Positions 7,650 through 13,901 of a stretch of DNA of 15,183 nucleotides are shown in pieces; the first letter of the stretch is position 1, and every line of letters begins with the position of its first letter. The notes beneath the pieces were generated by a model. The model was given only the letters and a program-made list of their open reading frames with translations, was not told where the DNA came from and did not search any database. The DNA comes from an uncultured Selenomonadaceae bacterium (lineage in GTDB: Bacteria; Bacillota; Negativicutes; Selenomonadales; Selenomonadaceae). Made by a program: the position numbers and the translations under genes. The stretch spans positions 1 to 15,183 of the forward strand of contig CAJOFG010000047.1 in assembly GCA_905233965.1 (NCBI GenBank). Direction: 5' to 3'.

Positions 7650-9794
7650 TCAACCTCTTGTTGCCTGCTGATCGTGAAGATAACGATAAAGACCGTTCAT
7701 CGCCATGAGTTGCGCGTGCGAACCGCTTTCGACGATGTGTCCCTTGTCGATAACGATAATTTTGTCGCAACGTCTGACCGCGCTCAATCTGTGGGCGATT
7801 ATCAACATGGTTCTGCCTTCGCCGATTGCGTCCATGTTGTTGAAAATAATTCGTTCGGACTCGTAGTCAAGCGCACTGGTTGCCTCGTCGAAAATCAAAA
7901 TCGGAGGATTCGCAAGCAAGGCTCTGGCTATTGCCACGCGCTGACGTTGCCCGCCGCTTAACGAGTCGCCGCGCTCTCCGACTTTCGTATCGTAACCTTC
8001 TTTGAGTTCCAAAATAAAATCGTGAGCTCCGGCAAGTCTTGCGGCGCGAATAATTTCGTCCATCGTCGCCGTCGGACGACTGACCGCGATATTGTCGCGG
8101 ACGCTGGCGTTGAACAGATAATTTTCCTGCATGACAACGCCGATTTGATTTCTCAGCCAGCCCAAATTCGCTTCGACCGTATCAATTCCGCCGACGGTAA
8201 TTTTTCCGGATTCGGGAACGTAAAGGTTCTGCACCAAATTTGTCAGCGTGGATTTTCCGGAGCCGGAGCCGGAGCGACCGACTATGCCCAATTTTTCACC
8301 GGGAGCAATTTTTAAATTTATATCCTCCAAGACAAGCGGCAAGTCCATTCTGTACCGGAAATTTACGTCGGTAAATTCGACGGCGCCGGATATTCTGTCC
8401 TCTCCGCGTATTCCCATTTCGTGAACGACGGGTTCCATCGGCGTATTGAGAATGTCGCCGATACGTTCGAGGGCAAGACCGACCTGCTGAACTTCCGGCC
8501 ACATCGTCAAAAGTTTTGTCATCGGAGCCATTGCCTGATTTGAAATCATTTGGAAGGCGATTAACTGACCGAGTGTAAATTCTCCGTCCATGACCATGTG
8601 ACCGCCGTACCAGAAAATTGCCATGGTGATGCCGCCGCTGATTAAACTGCTGAACCCGCCGATAACGAGATTGAATTTTACATTTTCAAAAGTCGTCCGA
8701 ACGTAACGGGCAAGCAAATTTTCCCAGCGGTTTTGAAATTGCGGTTCGACTGCCAAAGATTTAATCGTTTCGATATTTGTTATCGCCTCAACCATGAAGG
8801 CGTTGTTCATCGCGCCGGTTCTCCAGACCGCCTCAATTTTTCTCTTGATAATCGGGACAGCCCAAATATTTTGCGCGACGTACAAGGGAATGACGAGCAG
8901 GACAATCAAAGTCAGCGGCACGGAGTACCAGAGCATGAAACCGATAAAGACGACGGAGAAAAGAACGTCAAGCGTCGTCATCAATCCGGTACCCGTCAAA
9001 AATCCGCGAATCTGACTCAATGCGCCGACCCTCATCAAAGTATCGCCGACGCGCCGTCTTTCGTAATACGGGAGCGGCAGTGAAATCAAATGCCGGAAAA
9101 GTCGCGTGCCGAGTATCGCGTCCAACTTGTTCGTCGTGTGGTTGAGCAGGTAAGTTTTAACGAAATTTAAAAGCGACTGCATGAAGAAGAATACAACCAT
9201 GCCCGTACCGATAACGGTTAAGGTTGACATACCTTCATTGTTTATTACCTTGTCGATGATAACCTGCGTGATGAGCGGCATACCGATGCCCATGAGTTGC
9301 AGGAAAAGCGAGGCAAGCAAAACTTCGCCGAGCGGTCTTTTGTAATGTTCCAAAACTTTTTTGAACCAATCGACGTTGTAACGCTTTTTGAAATATTCCC
9401 AATTCAGCGCACCGGAGAAAGTAAGGAGTTCCCCCGTCCAAGTTTCCAAAAATTTTTTTATGGGAAGTGCAATCGGTTTCATTTCGCGCGGATCCAAAAC
9501 GACGATAACTTCATCGTTTGCGTTCGCGAGCGTGACGTAAGAACCGTCATTCAATTTTGCGACGGCGGGATATTCGACTTCGCGTAACTCTTCCTGAGTC
9601 GGACGAATCAACATACTTCTGAGACGATTTTTCCGGGCTATTTTCCGGAGGTCGTCCCAATCAATTTGGTCGTCCGTTTCCGGATGATTTTTCAAAAATT
9701 CTTCCAAATTTTTTACGCTGAAGTATTGTAAAATTTTTACGATGGCAAGTATTCCTGTCCTCTTTTCAATCGGAGGGGAATTGTTTTCGGGCAT
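7650..9794 (-). CDS. Type I secretion ABC transporter with degenerate C39-like domain and altered Walker A (RtxB position)
   Basis: A 714-residue exporter paralogous to the one at 3954-6269. The N-terminal domain (1 to about 130) keeps the C39-like outline ('GILAIVKILQYFSV', 'VEYPAVAKLNDGSYVTLANA', 'VIVVLDP') but lacks the catalytic Cys and His. A membrane domain follows (about 150-450, 'FLQLMGIGMPLITQVIIDKV'). The nucleotide-binding domain has Q-loop 'GVVMQE', signature LSGGQ (612-616), Walker B ILIFDE and switch His668. Its Walker A is unusual: GRSGSGSGKST (506-516), two residues longer than the paralogue's GRSGSGKST, caused by a third copy of a 6-base repeat. It is the first gene of the secretion cluster. 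The start is ATG at 9794; the nearest GGGAG is 13 bases away, so initiation may be weak, and no other in-frame start fits better. Confidence 0.93.
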   Translation of the reverse strand: MPENNSPPIEKRTGILAIVKILQYFSVKNLEEFLKNHPETDDQIDWDDLRKIARKNRLRSMLIRPTQEELREVEYPAVAKLNDGSYVTLANANDEVIVVLDPREMKPIALPIKKFLETWTGELLTFSGALNWEYFKKRYNVDWFKKVLEHYKRPLGEVLLASLFLQLMGIGMPLITQVIIDKVINNEGMSTLTVIGTGMVVFFFMQSLLNFVKTYLLNHTTNKLDAILGTRLFRHLISLPLPYYERRRVGDTLMRVGALSQIRGFLTGTGLMTTLDVLFSVVFIGFMLWYSVPLTLIVLLVIPLYVAQNIWAVPIIKRKIEAVWRTGAMNNAFMVEAITNIETIKSLAVEPQFQNRWENLLARYVRTTFENVKFNLVIGGFSSLISGGITMAIFWYGGHMVMDGEFTLGQLIAFQMISNQAMAPMTKLLTMWPEVQQVGLALERIGDILNTPMEPVVHEMGIRGEDRISGAVEFTDVNFRYRMDLPLVLEDINLKIAPGEKLGIVGRSGSGSGKSTLTNLVQNLYVPESGKITVGGIDTVEANLGWLRNQIGVVMQENYLFNASVRDNIAVSRPTATMDEIIRAARLAGAHDFILELKEGYDTKVGERGDSLSGGQRQRVAIARALLANPPILIFDEATSALDYESERIIFNNMDAIGEGRTMLIIAHRLSAVRRCDKIIVIDKGHIVESGSHAQLMAMNGLYRYLHDQQATRG
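8257..8274 (-). repeat. Three tandem copies of a 6-base unit in the Walker A codons
   Basis: The plus strand has CCGGAG three times in a row. The equivalent site in the paralogous ABC gene (near 4556) has CCGGAG followed by CCGGAA. The extra unit adds one Ser-Gly pair to the P-loop and keeps the frame. Slipped-strand expansion is the simplest origin. Confidence 0.9.
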
Positions 9795-9827
9795 TTTGCG
9801 TACCGAACTCCCTTCTGTAACTTTTTT

Positions 9828-9846
9828 GTCCGAAATATAATCGGAC
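9828..9846. promoter_or_regulatory. Inverted repeat upstream of the secretion cluster, candidate operator
   Basis: GTCCGA, seven bases AATATAA, then TCGGAC: a perfect 6-bp dyad about 35 bases before the first ABC gene. On the minus strand the AT centre contains TATATT, which could be part of a -10 element, but no good -35 is visible 16-18 bases away. It is not followed by T residues, so it is not a terminator. A repressor site over a weak promoter is possible; this is inference. Confidence 0.35.
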
Positions 9847-9883
9847 GAATGTATTAAAGAAAGATTAAAAATTATTATTCACT

Positions 9884-9918
9884 AAAAAACCGCCGTCAAT
9901 TTGATAAAAAGACAGCGG
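9884..9918 (-). terminator. Intrinsic terminator of rpsU
   Basis: On the minus strand CCGCTGTC (9918-9911) pairs with GACGGCGG (9897-9890), an 8-bp stem with one G-U around a 13-base loop. Six T (9889-9884) follow directly. It begins 25 bases after the rpsU stop and separates rpsU from the secretion cluster. Confidence 0.85.
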
Positions 9919-9943
9919 CATTGTTTCATTTTAAAAAACGATA

Positions 9944-10123
9944 TTAACGGAATTTGCGCTTTCTGGCCGCCTCTGATTTTTTCTTGCGGCGGACACTGGG
10001 TTTTTCGTAATGTTCGCGCTTGCGAACCTCTGCGAGCGTTCCCGCCTTCTGACAGGTGCGCTTAAAACGACGGAGGGCACTGTCGATGGATTCATTCTTG
10101 CCTACCTTGACTTCATTGGCCAT
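9944..10123 (-). CDS. rpsU: 30S ribosomal protein S21
   Basis: A 59-residue, very basic protein that binds the small ribosomal subunit. The translation starts [20 protein letters not shown] and continues with '[20 protein letters not shown]' and '[19 protein letters not shown]', which is full-length Firmicute S21. The start is ATG at 10123, behind a purine-rich GGAGGGAGGGAAG. It has its own promoter (10175-10203) and terminator (9884-9918), so it can be expressed separately from clpB upstream. In Bacillus rpsU is followed by yqeY, nfeD and floA; here the secretion cluster intervenes. Confidence 0.97.
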   Translation of the reverse strand: MANEVKVGKNESIDSALRRFKRTCQKAGTLAEVRKREHYEKPSVRRKKKSEAARKRKFR

Positions 10124-10174
10124 GATTTGTCTTCCCTCCCTCCGATAACAATCTCAAAATCAAATTACCGACGT

Positions 10175-10203
10175 ATTTTATCACTTGACTTGTTTAACGT
10201 CAA
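10175..10203 (-). promoter_or_regulatory. Sigma-A type promoter of rpsU
   Basis: On the minus strand TTGACG (10203-10198), a 17-base spacer, then TAAAAT (10180-10175), preceded by TGA as an extended -10. The -10 lies about 50 bases before the rpsU start. Near-consensus match and spacing make this a strong candidate for a vegetative promoter. Confidence 0.82.
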
Positions 10204-10221
10204 CGTCGAAGAAAAATTTTT

Positions 10222-12810
10222 TCAAGCCGCACTCCCCGACGCATTGTCCGTATCTTTTTCAATCGACACTTTCGGCGTTTTCGTTTCAAATGCGAAATTT
10301 GTTCCGTCGAAACTTATTTCCACCGTGTCGCCGTCTTTCACGTCGCCGGCAATAATTTTTCTGCCCAGCTCCGTTTCAACCGTGTGAGTTAAAAGTCTGC
10401 GGAGAGGACGCGCCCCGAAATTCGGATCGAAACCTTTTTCGGAAAGTGCGGCGACGGCAGAATCTGCCCATGTGAGCGATACGTTGATTTGTTTTTCCAA
10501 TCTCTTGCCGAGAGTTTTAAGCAGAATTTCCGCGATGGATTTAACCTGTTCTTTCGCCAGCGATTTGAAAACAATTATATCGTCAATGCGGTTCAAAAAT
10601 TCCGGACGGAAATAATTTTTCAGCATATCTTTGATAACGCCTTCCGCCTCTTGAAAATCTTGGTTGGTGATGAAACCGATTTTGGCGCGTTTCAAAATTT
10701 CCTGCGAACCGAGATTGCTTGTCATGATGATGACGGTATTTTTGAAGTCAACGACGCGACCTTTGCCGTCCGTCAGTCTGCCGTCGTCAAGTATTTGCAG
10801 CAGAATGTTGAACACGTCCGGATTTGCTTTTTCGATTTCGTCAAGCAAAATTACGCTGTACGGTCTGCGGCGAACCGCTTCGGTAAGTTGTCCGCCCTCG
10901 TCGTAGCCGACGTATCCGGGAGGAGCCCCGATCAACCGGGCGACGCTGTGTTTCTCCATGAACTCACTCATATCGACGCGAATCATACTTTTTTCGTCGT
11001 CGAAGAGTGCCTCAGCCAAAGTTTTCGCCAACTCCGTTTTACCTACACCGGTCGGTCCCAAGAATATGAATGAGCCGATCGGACGATTCGGATCTTTAAT
11101 TCCGGCACGGGCGCGGATAATCGCTTCACTGACGGCTTTAACCGCCTCGTCCTGTCCGACAACTCTTTCGTGCAAAGTATCTTCGAGGTGCAAAAGTTTT
11201 TCGCGTTCGCCGGTCATCATTTTTGAAACGGGAATACCCGTCCAGCGGCTGACGACTTTAGCGATATCCTCTTCGCCGACTTCCTCTTTCAGAAGTCGTT
11301 CGCCTTGCGACTGTTCCGAAATTTCTTTTTCGACGCTTTGCAAAGTTTTTTGCAACTCCGGAAGTTTGCCGTATTTAAGCTCTGAAAGTTTGTTGAGGTC
11401 GTAAGCGCGCTCCGCCGTCGCCATTTGATTGTTCACTTCGTCAATTTCTTTTTTGATTGCGCGAACTCTCAAAATGGATTGCTTTTCGGTCTCCCACTTG
11501 TCGCGAAGATTTTTTTCGTCGGCGCGGAGTTTTGCAATTTCGTCTTGAATGTTTTTCAATTTTTCTTGCGACGCGCTGTCCGTTTCTTTTTGCAGAGCCT
11601 GAAATTCAATTTCGAGTTGCATTATTTTTCTGCGCGTTTCGTCAATCGGCGCGGGGAGAGATTCAATTTCGGTTCTCAACTTCGCCGCCGCCTCATCAAC
11701 CAAGTCAATCGCTTTGTCCGGCAGAAATCTGTCGGAAATGTATCTGTCGGAAAGTGTCGCCGCGCTGACAAGTGCCGCGTCCCGGATTCTCACGCCGTGA
11801 TGCACTTCGTAGCGTTCCTTCAAGCCGCGCAAAATCGAAATGGTATCTTCGACTGTCGGTTCGCCGACCATGACCGGTTGGAAACGTCTTTCAAGCGCGG
11901 TATCTTTTTCAATGTATTTCCGGTACTCGTTTAAAGTCGTCGCGCCTATGCAACGAAGTTCGCCGCGTGCCAACATGGGTTTCAAAATATTTCCCGCGTC
12001 CATTGAGCCTTCGGTTTTTCCGGCTCCGACGACGGTGTGGACTTCGTCGATGAAGAGCAAAATTTCTCCGTCCGACTTCGCAATTTCGGAAAGTACGGAT
12101 TTCAAACGCTCTTCAAATTCTCCGCGAAATTTTGCGCCGGCGATAAGCGATGCCATGTCGAGTGCGTAAAGAGTTTTATTTTTCAGCGACTCCGGAACGT
12201 CGCCGGCAACAATGCGCCGGGCAAGTCCTTCGACAATCGCAGTTTTGCCGACGCCGGGTTCGCCGATTAAAACCGGATTGTTTTTTGTTCTGCGACTTAA
12301 AATTTCAATCGTCCGGCGAATTTCTTCGTCGCGCCCGATAACCGGATCCAATTTCGCGGCACGCGCCGCCGCCGTCAAGTCACGTCCGAATTTTGCGAGT
12401 GCCCGGTAATTTTCTTCCGGGTTGTCGGTCGTCACATTTTGTTTGCGATTCTTTTTTATTGATGCGTCGATTTTCGATTTCGTCAGCTTAAACTCTTTCG
12501 CAATTTCTTGGACTTCGTTGTCGCCGTCCGTGACGAGTGCAAGCAAAAGATGTTCCGTGCTGATAAATTCATCTTTCATCGAGCCGGCGTAGTCGTTCGC
12601 CTTCCCGATAACGCGGGCGAGGTCAACGCCCATTGCCAAACGCTCCTGCCCTTTCACGCCCGGAATTTTGTTCAACTCCGCCTCAAGACGAACTTTGAGC
12701 ATCGGCAAGTCGGTTTGACATTCTTCAAAAATCGTGGCGAGCAAACCTTCCGGTTCTTTCGCCAAAGCCAGCAACAAATGTTTTGAATTAAATTCCTGAT
12801 GATATTTCAT
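10222..12810 (-). CDS. clpB: ATP-dependent disaggregase ClpB
   Basis: A Hsp100 chaperone that pulls polypeptides out of aggregates together with DnaK. The 862 residues in this frame contain: a Clp N-domain that begins late ('[15 protein letters not shown]'); AAA1 with Walker A GEPGVGKT (183-190) and Walker B LLFIDE (251-256); the long coiled-coil middle domain (about 395-510) that marks ClpB rather than ClpC or ClpA; and AAA2 with Walker A GPTGVGKT (585-592), '[11 protein letters not shown]' pore loop, 'VILLDE', and the C-terminal domain '[14 protein letters not shown]'. The first N-domain helix is missing here. It is found in another frame just upstream (12807-12869). The ATG at 12810 overlaps that frame's TGA, so re-initiation is possible, but an indel is the simpler reading. 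No terminator is evident after the stop. Confidence 0.95.
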   Translation of the reverse strand: MKYHQEFNSKHLLLALAKEPEGLLATIFEECQTDLPMLKVRLEAELNKIPGVKGQERLAMGVDLARVIGKANDYAGSMKDEFISTEHLLLALVTDGDNEVQEIAKEFKLTKSKIDASIKKNRKQNVTTDNPEENYRALAKFGRDLTAAARAAKLDPVIGRDEEIRRTIEILSRRTKNNPVLIGEPGVGKTAIVEGLARRIVAGDVPESLKNKTLYALDMASLIAGAKFRGEFEERLKSVLSEIAKSDGEILLFIDEVHTVVGAGKTEGSMDAGNILKPMLARGELRCIGATTLNEYRKYIEKDTALERRFQPVMVGEPTVEDTISILRGLKERYEVHHGVRIRDAALVSAATLSDRYISDRFLPDKAIDLVDEAAAKLRTEIESLPAPIDETRRKIMQLEIEFQALQKETDSASQEKLKNIQDEIAKLRADEKNLRDKWETEKQSILRVRAIKKEIDEVNNQMATAERAYDLNKLSELKYGKLPELQKTLQSVEKEISEQSQGERLLKEEVGEEDIAKVVSRWTGIPVSKMMTGEREKLLHLEDTLHERVVGQDEAVKAVSEAIIRARAGIKDPNRPIGSFIFLGPTGVGKTELAKTLAEALFDDEKSMIRVDMSEFMEKHSVARLIGAPPGYVGYDEGGQLTEAVRRRPYSVILLDEIEKANPDVFNILLQILDDGRLTDGKGRVVDFKNTVIIMTSNLGSQEILKRAKIGFITNQDFQEAEGVIKDMLKNYFRPEFLNRIDDIIVFKSLAKEQVKSIAEILLKTLGKRLEKQINVSLTWADSAVAALSEKGFDPNFGARPLRRLLTHTVETELGRKIIAGDVKDGDTVEISFDGTNFAFETKTPKVSIEKDTDNASGSAA

Positions 12811-12869
12811 TGCCGCGACGCCGACTGAATCGCCGCCGCCGCTTTCGCCGTAAATTTTTCTCCCGCCAT
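12807..12869 (-). other. Out-of-frame first 20 codons of clpB
   Basis: [20 protein letters not shown] then TGA. '[11 protein letters not shown]' matches the first helix of the ClpB N-domain, and the next frame continues it with '[12 protein letters not shown]'. The ATG at 12869 has GGAG eight bases upstream and is the natural clpB start. The TGA overlaps the ATG at 12810 (ATGA). A net loss of one base (modulo three) near 12811-12835, in a GCG-rich stretch, would split the gene this way. Confidence 0.85.
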
Positions 12870-12982
12870 TTTTATCACTCCGTTTATAATCAGATTTTCA
12901 AAATTCATTCGCCGAAAAAAAAATATCGCCCGCCGTCCCGTCCCAAAATTTATTTCACTTAGTTTTCTTTTCGGTGTTGCGA

Positions 12983-13011
12983 ATGATAACATTGAAAAAT
13001 CAAAAAGTCAA
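12983..13011 (-). promoter_or_regulatory. Sigma-A type promoter of clpB
   Basis: On the minus strand TTGACT (13011-13006), 17-base spacer, TATCAT (12988-12983), with TGT directly before the -10. It leaves an approximately 110-base leader before the ATG at 12869. The -35 sits inside one arm of a long inverted repeat (12995-13037). Confidence 0.8.
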
Positions 13012-13037
13012 TAAAAATTTTTGACATTTTGATTTTT
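12995..13037. promoter_or_regulatory. 17-bp-arm inverted repeat over the clpB -35, candidate operator
   Basis: Left arm 12995-13011 (AAAAATCAAAAAGTCAA) and right arm 13021-13037 (TTGACATTTTGATTTTT) match at 16 of 17 positions around a 9-base AT spacer. It covers the -35 hexamer and extends upstream. It is neither the CIRCE element of HrcA nor the tandem heptad of CtsR. A binding site for an unrecognised heat-shock repressor or activator is the best guess; an AT-rich hairpin without regulatory role cannot be excluded. Confidence 0.5.
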
Positions 13038-13068
13038 TTAATCAAGTCTTAATTTTTTCGGCGGCAAC

Positions 13069-13093
13069 AAAAAAATCCCGGCGGTTTCCGAGA
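13069..13093 (-). terminator. Intrinsic terminator after the TVP38-family gene
   Basis: On the minus strand TCTCGG (13093-13088) pairs with CCGGGA (13081-13076) around a 6-base loop, one G-U pair, followed by seven T (13075-13069). It lies 21 bases after the stop of the gene at 13115 and ahead of the clpB promoter. Confidence 0.7.
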
Positions 13094-13114
13094 CTGCAAA
13101 AAAAATTTTTCCTC

Positions 13115-13780
13115 CTACTTTTTTTCCGAAATATTTTTTTGATAACGCCAAGCCCAAGCCATTAAGATTATCGCCAAAATTATTACCACGACAATCCGGG
13201 TCGGGTCTTCGCTGTGCAAAATCGCGTCGTGTCCCAAAATTGCCTCAATCGCCGTCGAAGGAAATTTTCCGATGAGCGACGCGAGAAAATAATCTTTCAA
13301 ACTCAACGCGCTGAGTGCGCCGAGTGCGTTTAAAATTCCGCTGGGGAAGTAAGGAACCATTCTTGCAATCAACATGACGGCGAAACCTTTTTCCGAGCTG
13401 TACTCGTCAATCGAACTTAACTTTTGACTTTTGGAAATCATTTTTTTCGCCGCGTCCCGGAAGAAAAATCGGAGCAACAAAAAACTTATCGTAACGCCGA
13501 CGGTCTCCGCGAGAACGGATAAAGTTATTCCCCAAAAAATTCCGAAGATTAAAGTGTTTGCCGTCGAAAAAATTACGGCGGGAGGAAATCCTACAGCGTT
13601 CACGAACAGCGTCAACAGGAAACTGATTTTTATGTACTCCGCAGTTTCCGCGATGTCGCCGTGAGAAAGAAGTTCAAACACCTCCGGCAAAAAATCCGGC
13701 GCGGCGAAATGTGTCACGGCGAAAAGTGCGACGATTAAAAGTGCGGCAATTATTTTTACCGTTGTCATTGACGCTTTCAA
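13115..13780 (-). CDS. TVP38/TMEM64-family (DedA-like) membrane protein
   Basis: A 221-residue integral membrane protein with a VTT (SNARE-associated) domain. TM1 is at about 8-25. The domain core has 'NAVGFPPAVIFSTANTLIFG' followed by 'TISFLLLRFFFRDAAKKM', then 'MLIARMVPYFPSGILNALGA' and 'FPSTAIEAILGHD', and a last helix 'IVVVIILAIILMAWAWRY'. Proteins of this superfamily include lipid scramblases and carriers; the substrate here is unknown. The start is taken as TTG at 13780, 11 bases after GGAGG; the first in-frame ATG (13768) is farther from it. Terminators on both sides suggest a single-gene unit, though its own promoter is not obvious. Confidence 0.85.
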   Translation of the reverse strand: MKASMTTVKIIAALLIVALFAVTHFAAPDFLPEVFELLSHGDIAETAEYIKISFLLTLFVNAVGFPPAVIFSTANTLIFGIFWGITLSVLAETVGVTISFLLLRFFFRDAAKKMISKSQKLSSIDEYSSEKGFAVMLIARMVPYFPSGILNALGALSALSLKDYFLASLIGKFPSTAIEAILGHDAILHSEDPTRIVVVIILAIILMAWAWRYQKNISEKK

Positions 13781-13840
13781 AATTTCATTTTCCTCCGGTC
13801 AAAAAATTTTTTCTCCGTCATTGTTATAATTCTCCGGACG

Positions 13841-13874
13841 AAAAAAAAATCCCGCGAAAAATTTTTTCACGGGA
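13841..13874 (-). terminator. Strong intrinsic terminator of the RND pump gene
   Basis: On the minus strand TCCCGTGAA and TTCGCGGGA form a stem (13874-13850, one G-U) with an AT-rich inner extension, followed by nine T (13849-13841). It begins 28 bases after the pump's stop codon. Confidence 0.9.
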
Positions 13875-13901
13875 AAAATTTTTATATTCGGTTGAAAATT
13901 T

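Noticed and set aside
3954..9794. Bacteriocin exporter with leader-cleaving C39 peptidase
   Set aside because: The catalytic Cys is Thr in one ABC protein and missing in the other, the His is not visible, and no double-glycine leader peptide gene was seen nearby.
9836..9841. Perfect TATAAT on the plus strand
   Set aside because: The hexamer 17 bases upstream is a poor -35, and only antisense sequence to rpsU and clpB lies downstream.
10010..10387. Plus-strand frame of 125 codons across the rpsU-clpB gap
   Set aside because: It overlaps rpsU, its promoter and the clpB 3' end in antisense and shows no family signature.
12870..12992. Upstream extension of the short clpB frame to 61 codons
   Set aside because: The added residues do not resemble ClpB, and the ATG at 12869 has the good ribosome binding site and the conserved first helix.
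12870..13114. CIRCE or CtsR operator for clpB
   Set aside because: Neither the TTAGCACTC dyad nor tandem GGTCAAA heptads are present; the repeat found there has a different sequence and geometry.
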